From: Niabella sp.
GTDB taxonomy: Bacteria > Bacteroidota > Bacteroidia > Chitinophagales > Chitinophagaceae
Length of the DNA stretch: 64,000 bases
Direction: 5' to 3'
Assembly: GCA_017744715.1 (NCBI GenBank)
Contig: JAGIAT010000001.1
Coordinates: 930,001-994,000, forward strand
In this document: positions 1 to 9,484 of the stretch, one piece after another
Layout of the letters: the number at the start of each line of letters is the position of its first letter
Position numbering within the stretch: position 1 is the first letter of the stretch
Translations under genes and position numbers: made by a program
Notes under the pieces: model-generated
Database searches by the model: none
Seen by the model: the letters and a program-made list of their open reading frames with translations, nothing else
Told to the model about the DNA's origin: nothing

Positions 1-1117
1 CAATGGATGACTTATAAGGATTGGGAAGCCCATCCTCATCCGCTTCGTTGTTCTTGTCATCTCCAAAAAGATCCCCGCTGTACAGCTGGCCGGGCTCGTC
101 ATCTGCGCGGGTACCGATAACAAAGCCCGGGGCATTCTTCGTTGCCTCAGATATACCGGAAAGTCTTACATTATTTTGAACCGGGGGTGTGCCTCCCGAA
201 AAACTCAGGTCAAGTGAATGGCTTGTAAGGCCATAGCTTTGAGGAGCGTCTCCAAAATCATAAGTAACCAGGAAGCCAATTGCAATCGCCTGGGCCCCGC
301 CGCCTTTCAGTAATACATCGATCTGGTCGGCACCATGTGCAAACCAGATTACTTCCCCGGGCCCTTCCCCTGTAGAGGCCGGGTTGCGCAACAGCACGGT
401 GCGCCCCTGATCACTTACATCCGCCACGGTATTGAACGATGTAGAACGTGCAGAGCCGGTATATGCATTCTGCACCTTGTCAAAAACCTGCCAGGGTGTT
501 GCTGTTCCACCTCCGGAATTACCTGCGGTAAAACGTTCGTATTCCCGGTAGGGGCTTACGGGGCTGCTTCCCAGGGATTCTGCGCCTACTGCCAGCATGC
601 CGGGTATCTTAACAACGGTATTCCCCAGTCTTGCGGTGACTGAAACGCGGAAATTCACAGCCTGTCCGTCTACCGTATTCCGGATGCCCACCACGGAATT
701 GTGTGCGTCTGTCAGGTTATCGTATACCTGCGTAATATTACCGGTTGTATAGTTATAACTGCCGGTATACTGGTTGGCGTTATTGACCGCCTGTGTGAAC
801 CAGTTATAACCCGTTTTCATATCATCATAGGCCCATTGACCGGAAACATAAGACTGCAGGTTATTGGTATTCCCATTGATCTTTGTAATTCTAATGGTAT
901 AAACAACTCCCTGCGGTGTGGTAACGGTCCTGGTGGTGTTATCCGGTATGCCATCACCCGGACGGCCATCGTTATTCAGGTCCCAGTTTACCCAATAAAC
1001 ACTTTGCATATGATTTCCGTTCCCTCTCTTTGCGGGAGCTGCCCCGGAAAAAGATTGACAATACACAGCAAGGGCTGCTGAACAAACGAGCAAAACCAGG
1101 TAAATACGCTTTATCAT
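1..1117 (-). CDS. Secreted adhesin-like protein, 3' part beyond window
   Basis: An open frame starts with ATG at 1117 on the reverse strand and runs off the left edge without a stop (372 codons visible). The N-terminus (MIKRIYLVLLVCSAALA) is a signal peptide, so the product is exported. The body is rich in Asn, Thr, Gly and Tyr. Near residue 290 it has the DFGDAPQSYG motif followed by DD...DEDG, the linker seen in Bacteroidota GEVED/CshA-fibril surface proteins. I infer a large cell-surface or T9SS-exported protein; the C-terminal sorting domain cannot be seen. Base composition and codon use resemble the neighbours. The open frame and signal peptide are clear; the adhesive role is inferred. 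Confidence 0.75.
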   Translation of the reverse strand, partial: MIKRIYLVLLVCSAALAVYCQSFSGAAPAKRGNGNHMQSVYWVNWDLNNDGRPGDGIPDNTTRTVTTPQGVVYTIRITKINGNTNNLQSYVSGQWAYDDMKTGYNWFTQAVNNANQYTGSYNYTTGNITQVYDNLTDAHNSVVGIRNTVDGQAVNFRVSVTARLGNTVVKIPGMLAVGAESLGSSPVSPYREYERFTAGNSGGGTATPWQVFDKVQNAYTGSARSTSFNTVADVSDQGRTVLLRNPASTGEGPGEVIWFAHGADQIDVLLKGGGAQAIAIGFLVTYDFGDAPQSYGLTSHSLDLSFSGGTPPVQNNVRLSGISEATKNAPGFVIGTRADDEPGQLYSGDLFGDDKNNEADEDGLPNPYKSSI

Positions 1118-1558
1118 CGGTTAAAAGGTTTAACATGGTAAACAGCGGAAAGGCTACCACAGGAAGGAATGCGGCGGGTTTTTTGAATCTGCTGTACCTA
1201 CCAATACTTATAATAATATCGCCATCTATCACTGCCTTTCTGATCACAAAAGATCCTTCATCTGGCCATCATAGAAAAGAAGGTACAATTGCCGAAATAA
1301 AAGTAAAGCAGTTAGCTGGCAGGCGGTCTATGTTTTAGTTACTAAAATGATGAATTCTGTTATAAAAATGCTATCTGGAAGCCGCAGTGCCGGAGTGCGG
1401 GGCGATAAAGGGATACTCAAAACAGCAAAATGAATACTTTTTGATAGCGCCTTTTTTTTCGGTAAATGCCTGGTGCGGCTATAAAACATCCGTTTTGCGG
1501 TTAGCAAAAGCACCTTATTTTTGTCAAAAGCAGTTTTATTTCAGGGTATAACAACATA
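1118..1558. other. Intergenic region between adhesin gene and recG
   Basis: This 441-base divergent spacer must carry the promoter of the reverse-strand adhesin gene and that of recG. Only the recG promoter (1494-1523) is convincing. Short frames here are not conserved-looking, and I see no RNA gene or repeat. Confidence 0.5.
1494..1523 (+). promoter_or_regulatory. Bacteroidota-type promoter of recG
   Basis: TTTG at 1494-1497, an 18-base spacer and TATTTTTG at 1516-1523 match the Bacteroidota sigma-A consensus TTTG/TAnnTTTG. Transcription should begin near 1530. That leaves a leader of about 29 bases before the TTG start at 1559 and argues against any start further upstream. Confidence 0.6.
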
Positions 1559-3649
1559 TTGTCCAGCCCCATTGGGTATTTAAAAGGAGTAGGGCCGCAA
1601 CGGGCCGAGCTGCTGCAAAAGGAGCTGGGTATTTTTACCTTTGGCGACCTGTTGCTCCATTACCCGTTCCGGCATGTGGATAAAACGCGGGTAACGCCTG
1701 TTGCGGCGCTGGTACCGGGGGAGGAATATGCCCAGGTGGTGGGGTTGTTGTCTCCGTTTGAACTGATCGGGGAGCGGCGTGCGCGCCGGCTTACCGCCCA
1801 GATCCGGGACAAAACAGGTGTACTGGAACTGGTATGGTTTCAAAGTATCGGCCTTATTCAAAAAGTGATCCAGCCGGGACAGGCCTACCTGGTTTATGGA
1901 AAAGTTTCCTTTTTTATGGGGAAGCCCCAGATCGTGCATCCCGAAATGGAACCCTGGGACCCCGAAAAGCTAAAAGGAAAAGATTTCCTGGAACCCGTAT
2001 ATCCCTCTACAGAAAAGCTGAAGGCAAAAAACCTTGGGGGGCGGCAGATCGGGAAGCTGACGGCGGCGCTGGTAACACATCTTACTGAACGCGATCTGCC
2101 GGAGAACCTGCCGTTGAAAATGCGGGAAGCCCTGCGGCTGATGCCCCGTTTTGATGCCTTTCGCAATATTCACTTTCCGCAAACAACCGCGCTGTACGAG
2201 GCGGCGGTGCGCCGGCTGAAGTTTGAAGAGATCTTTTTTGCACAACTGCGGATGAATTTATTGCGGTGGGAACGCCACCGGTTTTCAAAGGGCGTGGTCT
2301 TTGGAAAAGTAGGCGAGCTCTTCAACCGCTTTTATAAGGAGTGCCTGCCTTTTGAGCTAACGAATGCACAAAAACGGGTACTAAAAGAGATCCGTATCGA
2401 TACCGGAAGAGGCAAACAAATGAACCGCCTGTTACAGGGCGATGTGGGCAGCGGTAAAACCATCGTAGCCCTGCTTAACATGCTGCTGGCGGCCGATAAC
2501 GGGTTTCAGGCGGTACTGATGGCACCCACGGAGATCCTGGCGCGTCAGCATTTCCAGGGCATTAAGGAATTGCTGGAGCCGTTGCCGGTAGAAGTGGCCA
2601 TTTTAACGGGCACTACCAAGGGAAAAGAGCGCCGGCTGTTACTGGAGCGGCTTGCGGCGGGAGAAATCCATCTCCTTATAGGTACCCATGCGGTGATCGA
2701 AGATCCGGTACAGTTTCACAACCTGGGCCTGGTGATCATTGATGAGCAGCACCGCTTTGGCGTGGCACAGCGGGCAAGGCTTTGGGATAAGGCGCCCATA
2801 CCGCCGCATGTGCTGGTGATGACGGCTACCCCCATTCCCCGTACGCTGGCCATGACGGCCTATGGCGACCTGGATTACAGCGTCATCGACGAATTGCCGC
2901 CGGGACGGAAACCGATTCAAACAGTGCACCGGTATGAAAATGACCGCAGCGTGGTGATGGACTTTCTAAAAGCAGAGATCGCCCTCGGCCGGCAGGTATA
3001 TATTATTTTTCCCCTGATTGAAGAAAGTGAAAAGCTGGATTACGAGAACCTGATGCAGGGCTATGAAGAGATAAAGACCTATTTTCCCGAGCCGCAATAC
3101 TGGATCAGCATGGTGCATGGAAAAATGCCGGCCCACCAGAAAGATGAAAATATGCGGCGGTTTGTAACGCACGACACCCAGATCATGGTTTCTACCACGG
3201 TGATTGAAGTGGGGGTAAACGTACCCAATGCTTCCGTAATGCTGATCGAAAGTTCCGAAAAATTCGGATTATCGCAGCTGCACCAGTTGCGGGGCCGGGT
3301 GGGAAGAGGAGCGGAAAAGAGCTATTGCATCCTGCTAACCGGTAAAAAGCTGGGCAATGAAGCCCGCGAGCGGATGAAAATCATGACCTCCACCAACAAT
3401 GGCTTTGTAATTGCGGAAAAAGACCTGGAGTTGCGCGGCCCGGGAGAAATAGAAGGTACCCGCCAAAGCGGCGCTTTAAGCTTTAAACTAGTAGACATTG
3501 TAAATGACCGGGCGATGGTGGATGCGGCAAAGCAACAATGCGAAGCGATCTTAAAGGAAGACCCCGACCTTTCCCTGCCCGAACACGAGGTACTGAAGGA
3601 TTTCCTGCAATCGCAGAAAGGGAAAACAGCCTGGAGCAAGATTTCTTAG
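1559..3649 (+). CDS. recG: ATP-dependent DNA helicase RecG
   Basis: RecG remodels stalled replication forks and branched recombination intermediates. The 696-residue product has the full family layout: an N-terminal wedge/OB domain beginning SPIGYLKGVGPQRAELL, then a superfamily 2 helicase core. Visible motifs are Walker A GDVGSGKT (about 294-301), the IIDEQHRFGV box (near 394), TATPIPRTLAMTAYGDL, and motif VI QLRGRVGRG. The frame opens with TTG at 1559. No ATG precedes it before the in-frame stop at 1502, and the upstream promoter fits this TTG start. The gene appears monocistronic. Confidence 0.97.
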   Translation: MSSPIGYLKGVGPQRAELLQKELGIFTFGDLLLHYPFRHVDKTRVTPVAALVPGEEYAQVVGLLSPFELIGERRARRLTAQIRDKTGVLELVWFQSIGLIQKVIQPGQAYLVYGKVSFFMGKPQIVHPEMEPWDPEKLKGKDFLEPVYPSTEKLKAKNLGGRQIGKLTAALVTHLTERDLPENLPLKMREALRLMPRFDAFRNIHFPQTTALYEAAVRRLKFEEIFFAQLRMNLLRWERHRFSKGVVFGKVGELFNRFYKECLPFELTNAQKRVLKEIRIDTGRGKQMNRLLQGDVGSGKTIVALLNMLLAADNGFQAVLMAPTEILARQHFQGIKELLEPLPVEVAILTGTTKGKERRLLLERLAAGEIHLLIGTHAVIEDPVQFHNLGLVIIDEQHRFGVAQRARLWDKAPIPPHVLVMTATPIPRTLAMTAYGDLDYSVIDELPPGRKPIQTVHRYENDRSVVMDFLKAEIALGRQVYIIFPLIEESEKLDYENLMQGYEEIKTYFPEPQYWISMVHGKMPAHQKDENMRRFVTHDTQIMVSTTVIEVGVNVPNASVMLIESSEKFGLSQLHQLRGRVGRGAEKSYCILLTGKKLGNEARERMKIMTSTNNGFVIAEKDLELRGPGEIEGTRQSGALSFKLVDIVNDRAMVDAAKQQCEAILKEDPDLSLPEHEVLKDFLQSQKGKTAWSKIS

Positions 3650-3911
3650 GGCTGTTCACCGTCAGAACTGAGATCTGAAAATCGAGACCACCGCAATCGA
3701 AATTGAATTTTGAATGTCAGATGGCTGATTTGGAAGCGCATTACAAACCGGTTACCGGCCCGTAGAAGTCTTAAAATAAGATTTTCAGTCTTTATTGTCT
3801 GAATGCTTAACCCTCAGCTCTCAACGCTGTATACTATATCATTTTTTCCTTTCCCAAATTTCCCCGAATTTTACGCCTCCTAAATTTATAGACTGTTCGT
3901 AAAAAAGACTA

Positions 3912-5330
3912 ATGGCAGACAAAAAGATCACGGCGGAGCATATTGAAGCTTTTAAGCAGATTGTGGGCGCCGCTCATGTAATCATAGATGCAGAATCACT
4001 GGAATTTTATTCGCACGACGAAACGGAAACGCTTCATTTTGTACCCGAAGTGGTGGTAAAGCCCGGAAGTACGGAAGAAGTGTCGGAATTGTTTAAGATC
4101 TGTAACCGGGACCGGATCCCTGTTACCCCGCGCGGCGGCGGTACGGGGTTGAGCGGTGGCGCCCTGGCACATCTGGGCGGCGTAGTGCTTTCTACAGAGC
4201 GGCTGAACCGGATCCTGGACATCGACGAACGGAACCTGCAGGTGACCACAGAGCCCGGGGTCATCACGGAAGTACTGCAAAATGCCGTAAAAGAAAAAGG
4301 ATTGTTTTACCCACCGGATCCCAGCAGCCGGGGCACCTGTTTTATAGGGGGAAATATTGCAGAGAACAGCGGCGGTCCCAAGGCGGTTAAATACGGGGTG
4401 GTAAAAGACTATGTATTGAACCTGGAGGCGGTGTTGCCCACCGGGGAAATCATCTGGACAGGCGCCAATGTATTGAAGAATGCCACCGGCTACAACCTTA
4501 CACAACTGCTGGTAGGCAGTGAGGGCACGCTGGCCCTGGTTACGAAAATCGTATTGAAACTGATTCCCCTGCCAAAATATGACCTGCTGATGCTGGCACC
4601 CTTTGCCTCCCTTGAAAAAGCAAGCGAGGCTGTAAGTGCTATTTTCAGGGCAGGCTTTAACCCCAGCGCACTGGAACTGGTAGAGATCGATGCATTAAAG
4701 ATCGTGAGCCAGATGGTAGACAGCTATGTGGTACCGGTAAACGATGATATTGCGGCGCACCTGGTGGTGGAAGTGGATGGCAATAACCTGGATGTACTGA
4801 TGCAGGAAATGGAACAGATCGCACTATTGCTGGAGCAATATGAGGCCGGCGAACTTTTCTTTGCCGATGATGCCCAGCAAAAAGAAGAGTTGTGGAAACT
4901 GCGCAGAAGAACTGCGGAGGCGGTAAAATCTTCGGGGTATACCATTGAGGAAGATACCGTGGTACCCCGTGCGGAACTGCCCAAACTGATCAAAGGGGTA
5001 AAGGAACTGGGCCGCAAATACAATTTTCATGCGGTTTGTTACGGACATGCCGGCGATGGAAACCTGCACGTACGCATCAAAAAGGAAGGCAATAAGAACA
5101 GCCTTAATGACCCGGAAATGAATGCCATACTGCGGGAATTGTTTAAATTGGTAAAAAGTTTGGGCGGTACCATCAGCGGCGAACATGGCATCGGGCTGAT
5201 CCAGAAAACCTATATGGATATTGTATTTGAACAACGCCAGCTCCAGGTTATGCGCGACATTAAGAAGGCTTTTGATCCTAACAATATTTTAAACGCCGGG
5301 AAGATATTTGATGCCGAAGCATCTATATAA
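3912..5330 (+). CDS. GlcD-type FAD-linked oxidase (glycolate/D-lactate dehydrogenase family)
   Basis: A 472-residue flavoprotein of the GlcD/D-lactate dehydrogenase family, oxidising a 2-hydroxyacid to the 2-oxoacid with FAD. The FAD pyrophosphate loop PRGGGTGLSGG lies near residues 72-82. PPDPSSRGTCFIGGNIAENSGG and the C-terminal CYGHAGDGNLHVRI and GTISGEHGIG segments are family signatures. There is no C-terminal iron-sulfur (GlcF-like) domain, so it is a single-subunit or partner-dependent enzyme. The substrate (glycolate, D-lactate or another) cannot be told from sequence. The next gene starts 26 bases downstream, possibly co-transcribed. Confidence 0.93.
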   Translation: MADKKITAEHIEAFKQIVGAAHVIIDAESLEFYSHDETETLHFVPEVVVKPGSTEEVSELFKICNRDRIPVTPRGGGTGLSGGALAHLGGVVLSTERLNRILDIDERNLQVTTEPGVITEVLQNAVKEKGLFYPPDPSSRGTCFIGGNIAENSGGPKAVKYGVVKDYVLNLEAVLPTGEIIWTGANVLKNATGYNLTQLLVGSEGTLALVTKIVLKLIPLPKYDLLMLAPFASLEKASEAVSAIFRAGFNPSALELVEIDALKIVSQMVDSYVVPVNDDIAAHLVVEVDGNNLDVLMQEMEQIALLLEQYEAGELFFADDAQQKEELWKLRRRTAEAVKSSGYTIEEDTVVPRAELPKLIKGVKELGRKYNFHAVCYGHAGDGNLHVRIKKEGNKNSLNDPEMNAILRELFKLVKSLGGTISGEHGIGLIQKTYMDIVFEQRQLQVMRDIKKAFDPNNILNAGKIFDAEASI

Positions 5331-5356
5331 AAACAAGGCGATCGTACATAAAACCG

Positions 5357-6046
5357 TTGAATATGAAAAGAATGATTGGTATGGCCTGTATGCTTGGCAC
5401 GGCGCTGTTGCTCACCATTGCATCGCATGCACAACAGGATGACCCGGTTGAGGTAAAAAATGCCAATAAGGAGCAACCTTTTGAGGAAAAAGGATTTAAA
5501 AAGGAAAACCTGTTTACCGGTGGCGGCGTAACGGCCTCTTTTTATTCGGGGGGCAGTGTGCTGGGCGCAAGCCCGGTGATCGGCTATAAATTCAACGATT
5601 ATTTCGATGGTGGTATTGTACTGAACTATGTGTACAACGGTGCCCGGGATATATGGGCGGGTAATGACAAGCTGCGGCAGCATGTATGGGGACCGGGTGC
5701 ATTCCTGAGGGCTTATCCCGTCAGCTTTTTATTTCTTCAGGCACAGTTTGAGCAGAATTTTACCAATGAGCGGTATACGACTTCCGGAAGCAGCTCTGTG
5801 CCTTCCTATAAGATCAATACCAGTGCACCTTCCCTGTTGCTGGGCGGTGGTTATTCTACCGGCCGTGTAAAAGGAGGCACCACCTTTTTTTACATTTCCG
5901 TGCTGGCCGATGTATTAAAAAACTGGAACAGTCCTTATGTGGATAAACGGTATGATGATTACGGAAACAAAAAGCCGGTGATCATCCCGGTGATCCGTGC
6001 GGGAGTGAATGTAGGCTTGTTCCAGGGCCGGTACGGACGGTATTAA
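5357..6046 (+). CDS. Small outer-membrane beta-barrel protein
   Basis: A 229-residue protein with a signal peptide (residues 1-25, ending SHAQ) and a body of alternating aromatic/glycine strands typical of an 8-10-strand outer-membrane barrel, ending in an aromatic residue. No catalytic motif is visible and I do not recognise a specific family. It follows the FAD oxidase gene by 26 bases, so the two may share a transcript, although no functional link is evident. Confidence 0.7.
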   Translation: MNMKRMIGMACMLGTALLLTIASHAQQDDPVEVKNANKEQPFEEKGFKKENLFTGGGVTASFYSGGSVLGASPVIGYKFNDYFDGGIVLNYVYNGARDIWAGNDKLRQHVWGPGAFLRAYPVSFLFLQAQFEQNFTNERYTTSGSSSVPSYKINTSAPSLLLGGGYSTGRVKGGTTFFYISVLADVLKNWNSPYVDKRYDDYGNKKPVIIPVIRAGVNVGLFQGRYGRY

Positions 6047-6294
6047 ACGCGGGAAAGAATAACTGCTGTATTTTCAAAGGGGAACGCCCTGTATAATATT
6101 GCAGAGCCATAGCGCTTCAGGCCTTGTTTGTGTGTGATCTGCCGTAAAGGTTGAACCCGGTTATGGATGTTCTCATTAGAACCGAACCGGCTAATAAGAT
6201 GCTGAATCCGCTATTTGGCCATGTCAATTGAAAGCCGGTGGCAGCACGTAAAAGCATGAACCTGTTGCCGCGCTATCCCGTTACGGAAAACGGG

Positions 6295-7329
6295 TTATTC
6301 TTCTTTCCGGTGTTCATTGTCGCCGGTATACATATTTTCCAGCCGGTGTTCTTCTGCTGATTTTGCCACCACCGGATCCTGGTGCAGGTTCTGGATGGAA
6401 TCCTTGTTTTCAACTTCTACATGCTCTACCCAAACAGCGTATTGACTGGGATAAATATTCATGCCGTTGTGAATGGCGTATACCCGGGTAAAAACGGCGC
6501 CTACATAAAGGATAATGGCCGAATAATAAACCCAAAGTAAAATAATAATTACGGAGCCGGCAGCACCGTAGGCCGATGACATTTTGTTGTGCCCCAGGTA
6601 ATAGCTGATCAGGAATTTGCCACCCATAAAAAGCAGTGTGGTAGCAAAGGCGCCGGCTCTTACCGCACGCCATTTTATTTTTGCGTCTGGCAGCACCTTA
6701 AAGATCATCCCAAATAAAACGGAGGTGATGAGAAAGGTAATGGCCAGGTTGGAGATATAAGCAATCACCCGCTGCGAGTCGGGAATAATACGTGTAAGCT
6801 GGTTGGTGAGCAGCTCCATCAGCCCGTTGATCATGAGAGATACCAGCAACAGGAAGCCCAGTGTAACGACCACCGAAAAAGACATCAGGCGGTCTAACAA
6901 CAATTTTAGCCATCCCTTGCCTTTTTTGGGACGGGCTTTTAACCGCCAGATCATATTGATAGAATCCTGGATCTCTGCAAAAACCCCGGTGGCGCCAAAT
7001 ACCAGCGTAAGGATACCGATCACTTTTGCAAAAGCTTTATTGGGAAAACGGGCTGCATTGTCAATGGTTTGCCAGATCTGGTCTGCATAGGAAGTACCAA
7101 TAAACCCTTCGATCTGTTTGTGCAGACTGTTTTTTACATCGGCATGGGCACCGTGATTGAGCAAGGTATCTGCAAAAAAACTATCGCCGATCCAGATGAT
7201 CACAATCAGCAATCCCGGCAGTGAGAAAATGGTATAATAAGCCAGGGCCGCACTAAGTTTAAAGACGCGGTTGGTAAACGTTTCTTCAAGCGTTTGCTTA
7301 ATCACCGTCCAGGTCCGTTTTAGCGCCAT
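6295..7329 (-). CDS. YihY/BrkB-family inner-membrane protein
   Basis: A 344-residue polytopic membrane protein of the YihY/virulence factor BrkB family (formerly confused with RNase BN). The N-terminal FKLSAALAYYTIFSLPGLLIVI and the LLWVYYSAIILYVGAVFTRVYA segment are family signatures. About six membrane segments are followed by a hydrophilic, charged tail of about 50 residues. The transported substrate is unknown. It is the last gene of a reverse-strand group dtd-mazG-yihY, with only 3 bases separating it from the MazG-like gene, so co-transcription is likely. Confidence 0.92.
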   Translation of the reverse strand: MALKRTWTVIKQTLEETFTNRVFKLSAALAYYTIFSLPGLLIVIIWIGDSFFADTLLNHGAHADVKNSLHKQIEGFIGTSYADQIWQTIDNAARFPNKAFAKVIGILTLVFGATGVFAEIQDSINMIWRLKARPKKGKGWLKLLLDRLMSFSVVVTLGFLLLVSLMINGLMELLTNQLTRIIPDSQRVIAYISNLAITFLITSVLFGMIFKVLPDAKIKWRAVRAGAFATTLLFMGGKFLISYYLGHNKMSSAYGAAGSVIIILLWVYYSAIILYVGAVFTRVYAIHNGMNIYPSQYAVWVEHVEVENKDSIQNLHQDPVVAKSAEEHRLENMYTGDNEHRKEE

Positions 7330-7332
7330 GCA

Positions 7333-7668
7333 CTACAATTTTTTATTATTCAAATGTCTGTCGGCATCCCGGATATGCTTCTTTTCAAAATTCTTTTCCA
7401 GCGCCTTTGTCAGGTCTGTTCCGGTTTGGTTGGCCAGGCAGATCAATACCCATAATACATCCGCCATTTCATCGGCCATCAGCTCACGGGCATTCTTTTC
7501 GTCTTCCGGTTTCCGGTACGACTGGTCGCCATAAATACGGGCCATATGACGCGAGAGCTCTCCGAGTTCTTCGGTAAGAATGGCCATGTTGGTAAGTTCA
7601 CTGAAATACCGGACACCTACGGTTTTGATCCAATGATCTACGGTGCGTTGCGCTTCGTCTATTGTCAT
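7333..7668 (-). CDS. MazG-like nucleotide pyrophosphohydrolase
   Basis: A 111-residue all-alpha NTP pyrophosphatase of the MazG-like superfamily. The metal-binding motifs are EELGEL (near residue 29) and DEMADVLWVL (near residue 66), matching the EExxE and ExxD pattern. Members hydrolyse non-canonical or excess nucleoside triphosphates to monophosphates; the exact substrate here is not known. It sits between dtd and the yihY-like gene in a tight reverse-strand operon, which fits a house-cleaning role. Confidence 0.9.
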   Translation of the reverse strand: MTIDEAQRTVDHWIKTVGVRYFSELTNMAILTEELGELSRHMARIYGDQSYRKPEDEKNARELMADEMADVLWVLICLANQTGTDLTKALEKNFEKKHIRDADRHLNNKKL

Positions 7669-7683
7669 GTGTTTGATGCTTTT

Positions 7684-8136
7684 TTATTCTTTATTTTTTG
7701 AGTCGATGATGATCGTAACCGGTCCGTCATTTACCAGCCGTACTTTCATATCGGCTCCAAAAACACCGGTTTGTATCTTTTGCCCCAGGTCCTGTTCCAG
7801 TTGCTGGATCATTTTTTCATACAGGGGGATGGCTACGTCCGGTTTACTGGCCTTAATATAAGAAGGCCGGTTTCCTTTTTTTGTAGAGGCATGCAACGTG
7901 AACTGGCTTACCAGCAACAATGCGCCGTTTACATCTTTTACGCACCGGTTCATTACACCGCTTTCATCATCAAAGATCCGCAGCTGGATTATTTTCTGGC
8001 TGAGCCAGCGAATATCTTCTTCCGTATCGGCATCTTCAATACCCAGCAAAATCAACAGCCCTTTTTCAATTGCTGAAAAAATAATGCCATCAATCATTAC
8101 GCTGGCTTCGGATACACGCTGAATAACTATTTTCAT
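7684..8136 (-). CDS. dtd: D-aminoacyl-tRNA deacylase
   Basis: Dtd hydrolyses D-aminoacyl-tRNAs and glycyl-tRNA(Ala), preventing D-residues from entering proteins. The product has the usual length (150 residues) and both active-site motifs: SQFTLHAS near residues 78-85 and the Gly-cisPro motif in NDGPVTIIID near residues 136-145. It is the first gene of the dtd-mazG-yihY group on the reverse strand, 15 bases upstream of the MazG-like gene. Its grouping with another quality-control enzyme is consistent. Confidence 0.96.
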   Translation of the reverse strand: MKIVIQRVSEASVMIDGIIFSAIEKGLLILLGIEDADTEEDIRWLSQKIIQLRIFDDESGVMNRCVKDVNGALLLVSQFTLHASTKKGNRPSYIKASKPDVAIPLYEKMIQQLEQDLGQKIQTGVFGADMKVRLVNDGPVTIIIDSKNKE

Positions 8137-8366
8137 AATTTGCTTCCTTGTTCAAAAATAGGGATACCGGGAGGAATGCCGGACAATTTGCGAAAAGGAG
8201 TATAAATTTTGTTAGATACGCTCCGGTTATCGTGGCAAATGCTCCAACGCATTTTGTCGCCGGCTGTTGCAATGTGTGAAAACAGGTGTTCCAATGGGGG
8301 CTGATCATTTTAACATTTCATTCAAATCAGGCTGATTCCATATTATGAATTAGTTTTACGCCCGAT

Positions 8367-8780
8367 ATGGACCCGAAGATAGATGTTTCAAAGGAATTGT
8401 TGTTTCAAACAACCCGCAGTGGCGGTAAGGGCGGACAAAATGTAAATAAGGTGGAAACCGCTGTGATTGCCTCGTTTCAGGTACAAGGCTCGGCCTTGCT
8501 TTCGGATGCGCAGAAAGCGGTATTGATGGAAAAGCTGGGTAACCGGATTCAGTCGGAAGGATATTTGCAGGTCAAATCCCAGCAATACCGCACCCAGCTG
8601 GAAAATAAGGCGGATGCCATTCAAAAGATCAATGCATTGATCGCTGCTGCGCTTCATAAAAAGAAGGCGCGAATCGCTACAAAGATTTCAAAGGCCGCGG
8701 TGGCCCGGCGGATTGATAAGAAGAAGCGGAAAGGCGAAATCAAATCCAGCCGCCGCAGCATACGGCGCGATGACTGGTAG
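8367..8780 (+). CDS. arfB: Ribosome-rescue peptidyl-tRNA hydrolase ArfB
   Basis: ArfB (YaeJ) enters stalled ribosomes lacking a stop codon and hydrolyses the peptidyl-tRNA. The 137-residue product carries the GGKGGQNVNK segment near residues 18-27, whose GGQ is catalytic. Its C-terminal Lys/Arg-rich tail (KKARIATKISKAAVARRIDKK onward) is the part that enters the mRNA channel. It is too short for a full release factor and lacks a codon-recognition domain. A near-consensus -7 box (TAGTTTTA, 8351-8358) lies almost against the start, so the mRNA may have a very short leader. Confidence 0.95.
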   Translation: MDPKIDVSKELLFQTTRSGGKGGQNVNKVETAVIASFQVQGSALLSDAQKAVLMEKLGNRIQSEGYLQVKSQQYRTQLENKADAIQKINALIAAALHKKKARIATKISKAAVARRIDKKKRKGEIKSSRRSIRRDDW

Positions 8781-8797
8781 TGGTGGCGGTTTAGGTT

Positions 8798-9460
8798 GCC
8801 ACAGAAACACAGAGGCACTGAAATTTAGGCTATAAGAACTCTGACGAGGCGTCGGCATCCAGCAACATCAGCTCCCCGCGGAAAGTATAAGAACATTCAG
8901 TGTTTCAGTGCCTCAGTGGCTTTAATTCAGGTAGCCACAGAAACACAGAGGCACAGAAATTTAGGCTGTAGGAGCCCTGACGAGGCATCGGCATCCAGAA
9001 ACATCAGCTCCCGCGGAAAGTATAAAAGCACTCAGTGTTTCAGCGCCTCAGTGGCTTGAATTCAGGTAGCCACAGAAACACAGAGGCACTGAAATTTAGG
9101 CTATAAGAACCCTGACGAGGCGTCGGCATCCAGCAACATCAGCTCCCGCTGAAAGTATAAGAGCATCCAGTGTTTCAGCGCCTCAGTGGCTTTGATTCAG
9201 GCTGCCACAGAAACACAGAGGCACAGAAATTTGGGCTATCGGAACCCTGACGAGGCGTCGGCATCCAGAACCGCCAGCTCCCGCGGAAAGTATAAGGCAT
9301 TCAGTGTTTCAGCGCCTCAGTGGCTTTAATTCAGGTAGCCACAGAAACACAGAGGCACTGAAATTTAGGCTGTAGGAACCCTGAGGAGGCGTCGGCATCC
9401 AGAAACATCAACTCCCGCGAAAGTATAAAAGCATTCAGTGTTTCAGCGCCTCAGTGGCCT
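8798..9460. repeat. Five tandem copies of a ~135 bp repeat with inverted ends
   Basis: Units begin at 8798, 8934, 9069, 9204 and 9338, with periods of 134-136 bases. Each opens with GCCACAGAAACACAGAGGC and closes with GTTTCAGCGCCTCAGTGGC. The close is an imperfect reverse complement of the opening (shared GCCAC, GAGGC, CTGAAA), so each unit can fold into one long hairpin. A small internal stem, GACG-AGG-CGTC, is also kept. Copies differ by a few substitutions and 1-2 base indels. No open frame crosses the array. It lies between the convergent arfB and HTH-S24 genes. Confidence 0.93.
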
Positions 9461-9484
9461 TGAATGTAGCATGCCCCAGTGTCC

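Noticed and set aside
335..1338. Forward frames over the first 1.3 kb
   Set aside because: They lack family features and lie opposite a clear reverse-strand secreted-protein frame that runs off the window edge.
8798..9460. CRISPR array
   Set aside because: Units repeat along their whole ~135-base length with no unique spacers between short repeats, and no cas genes are near.
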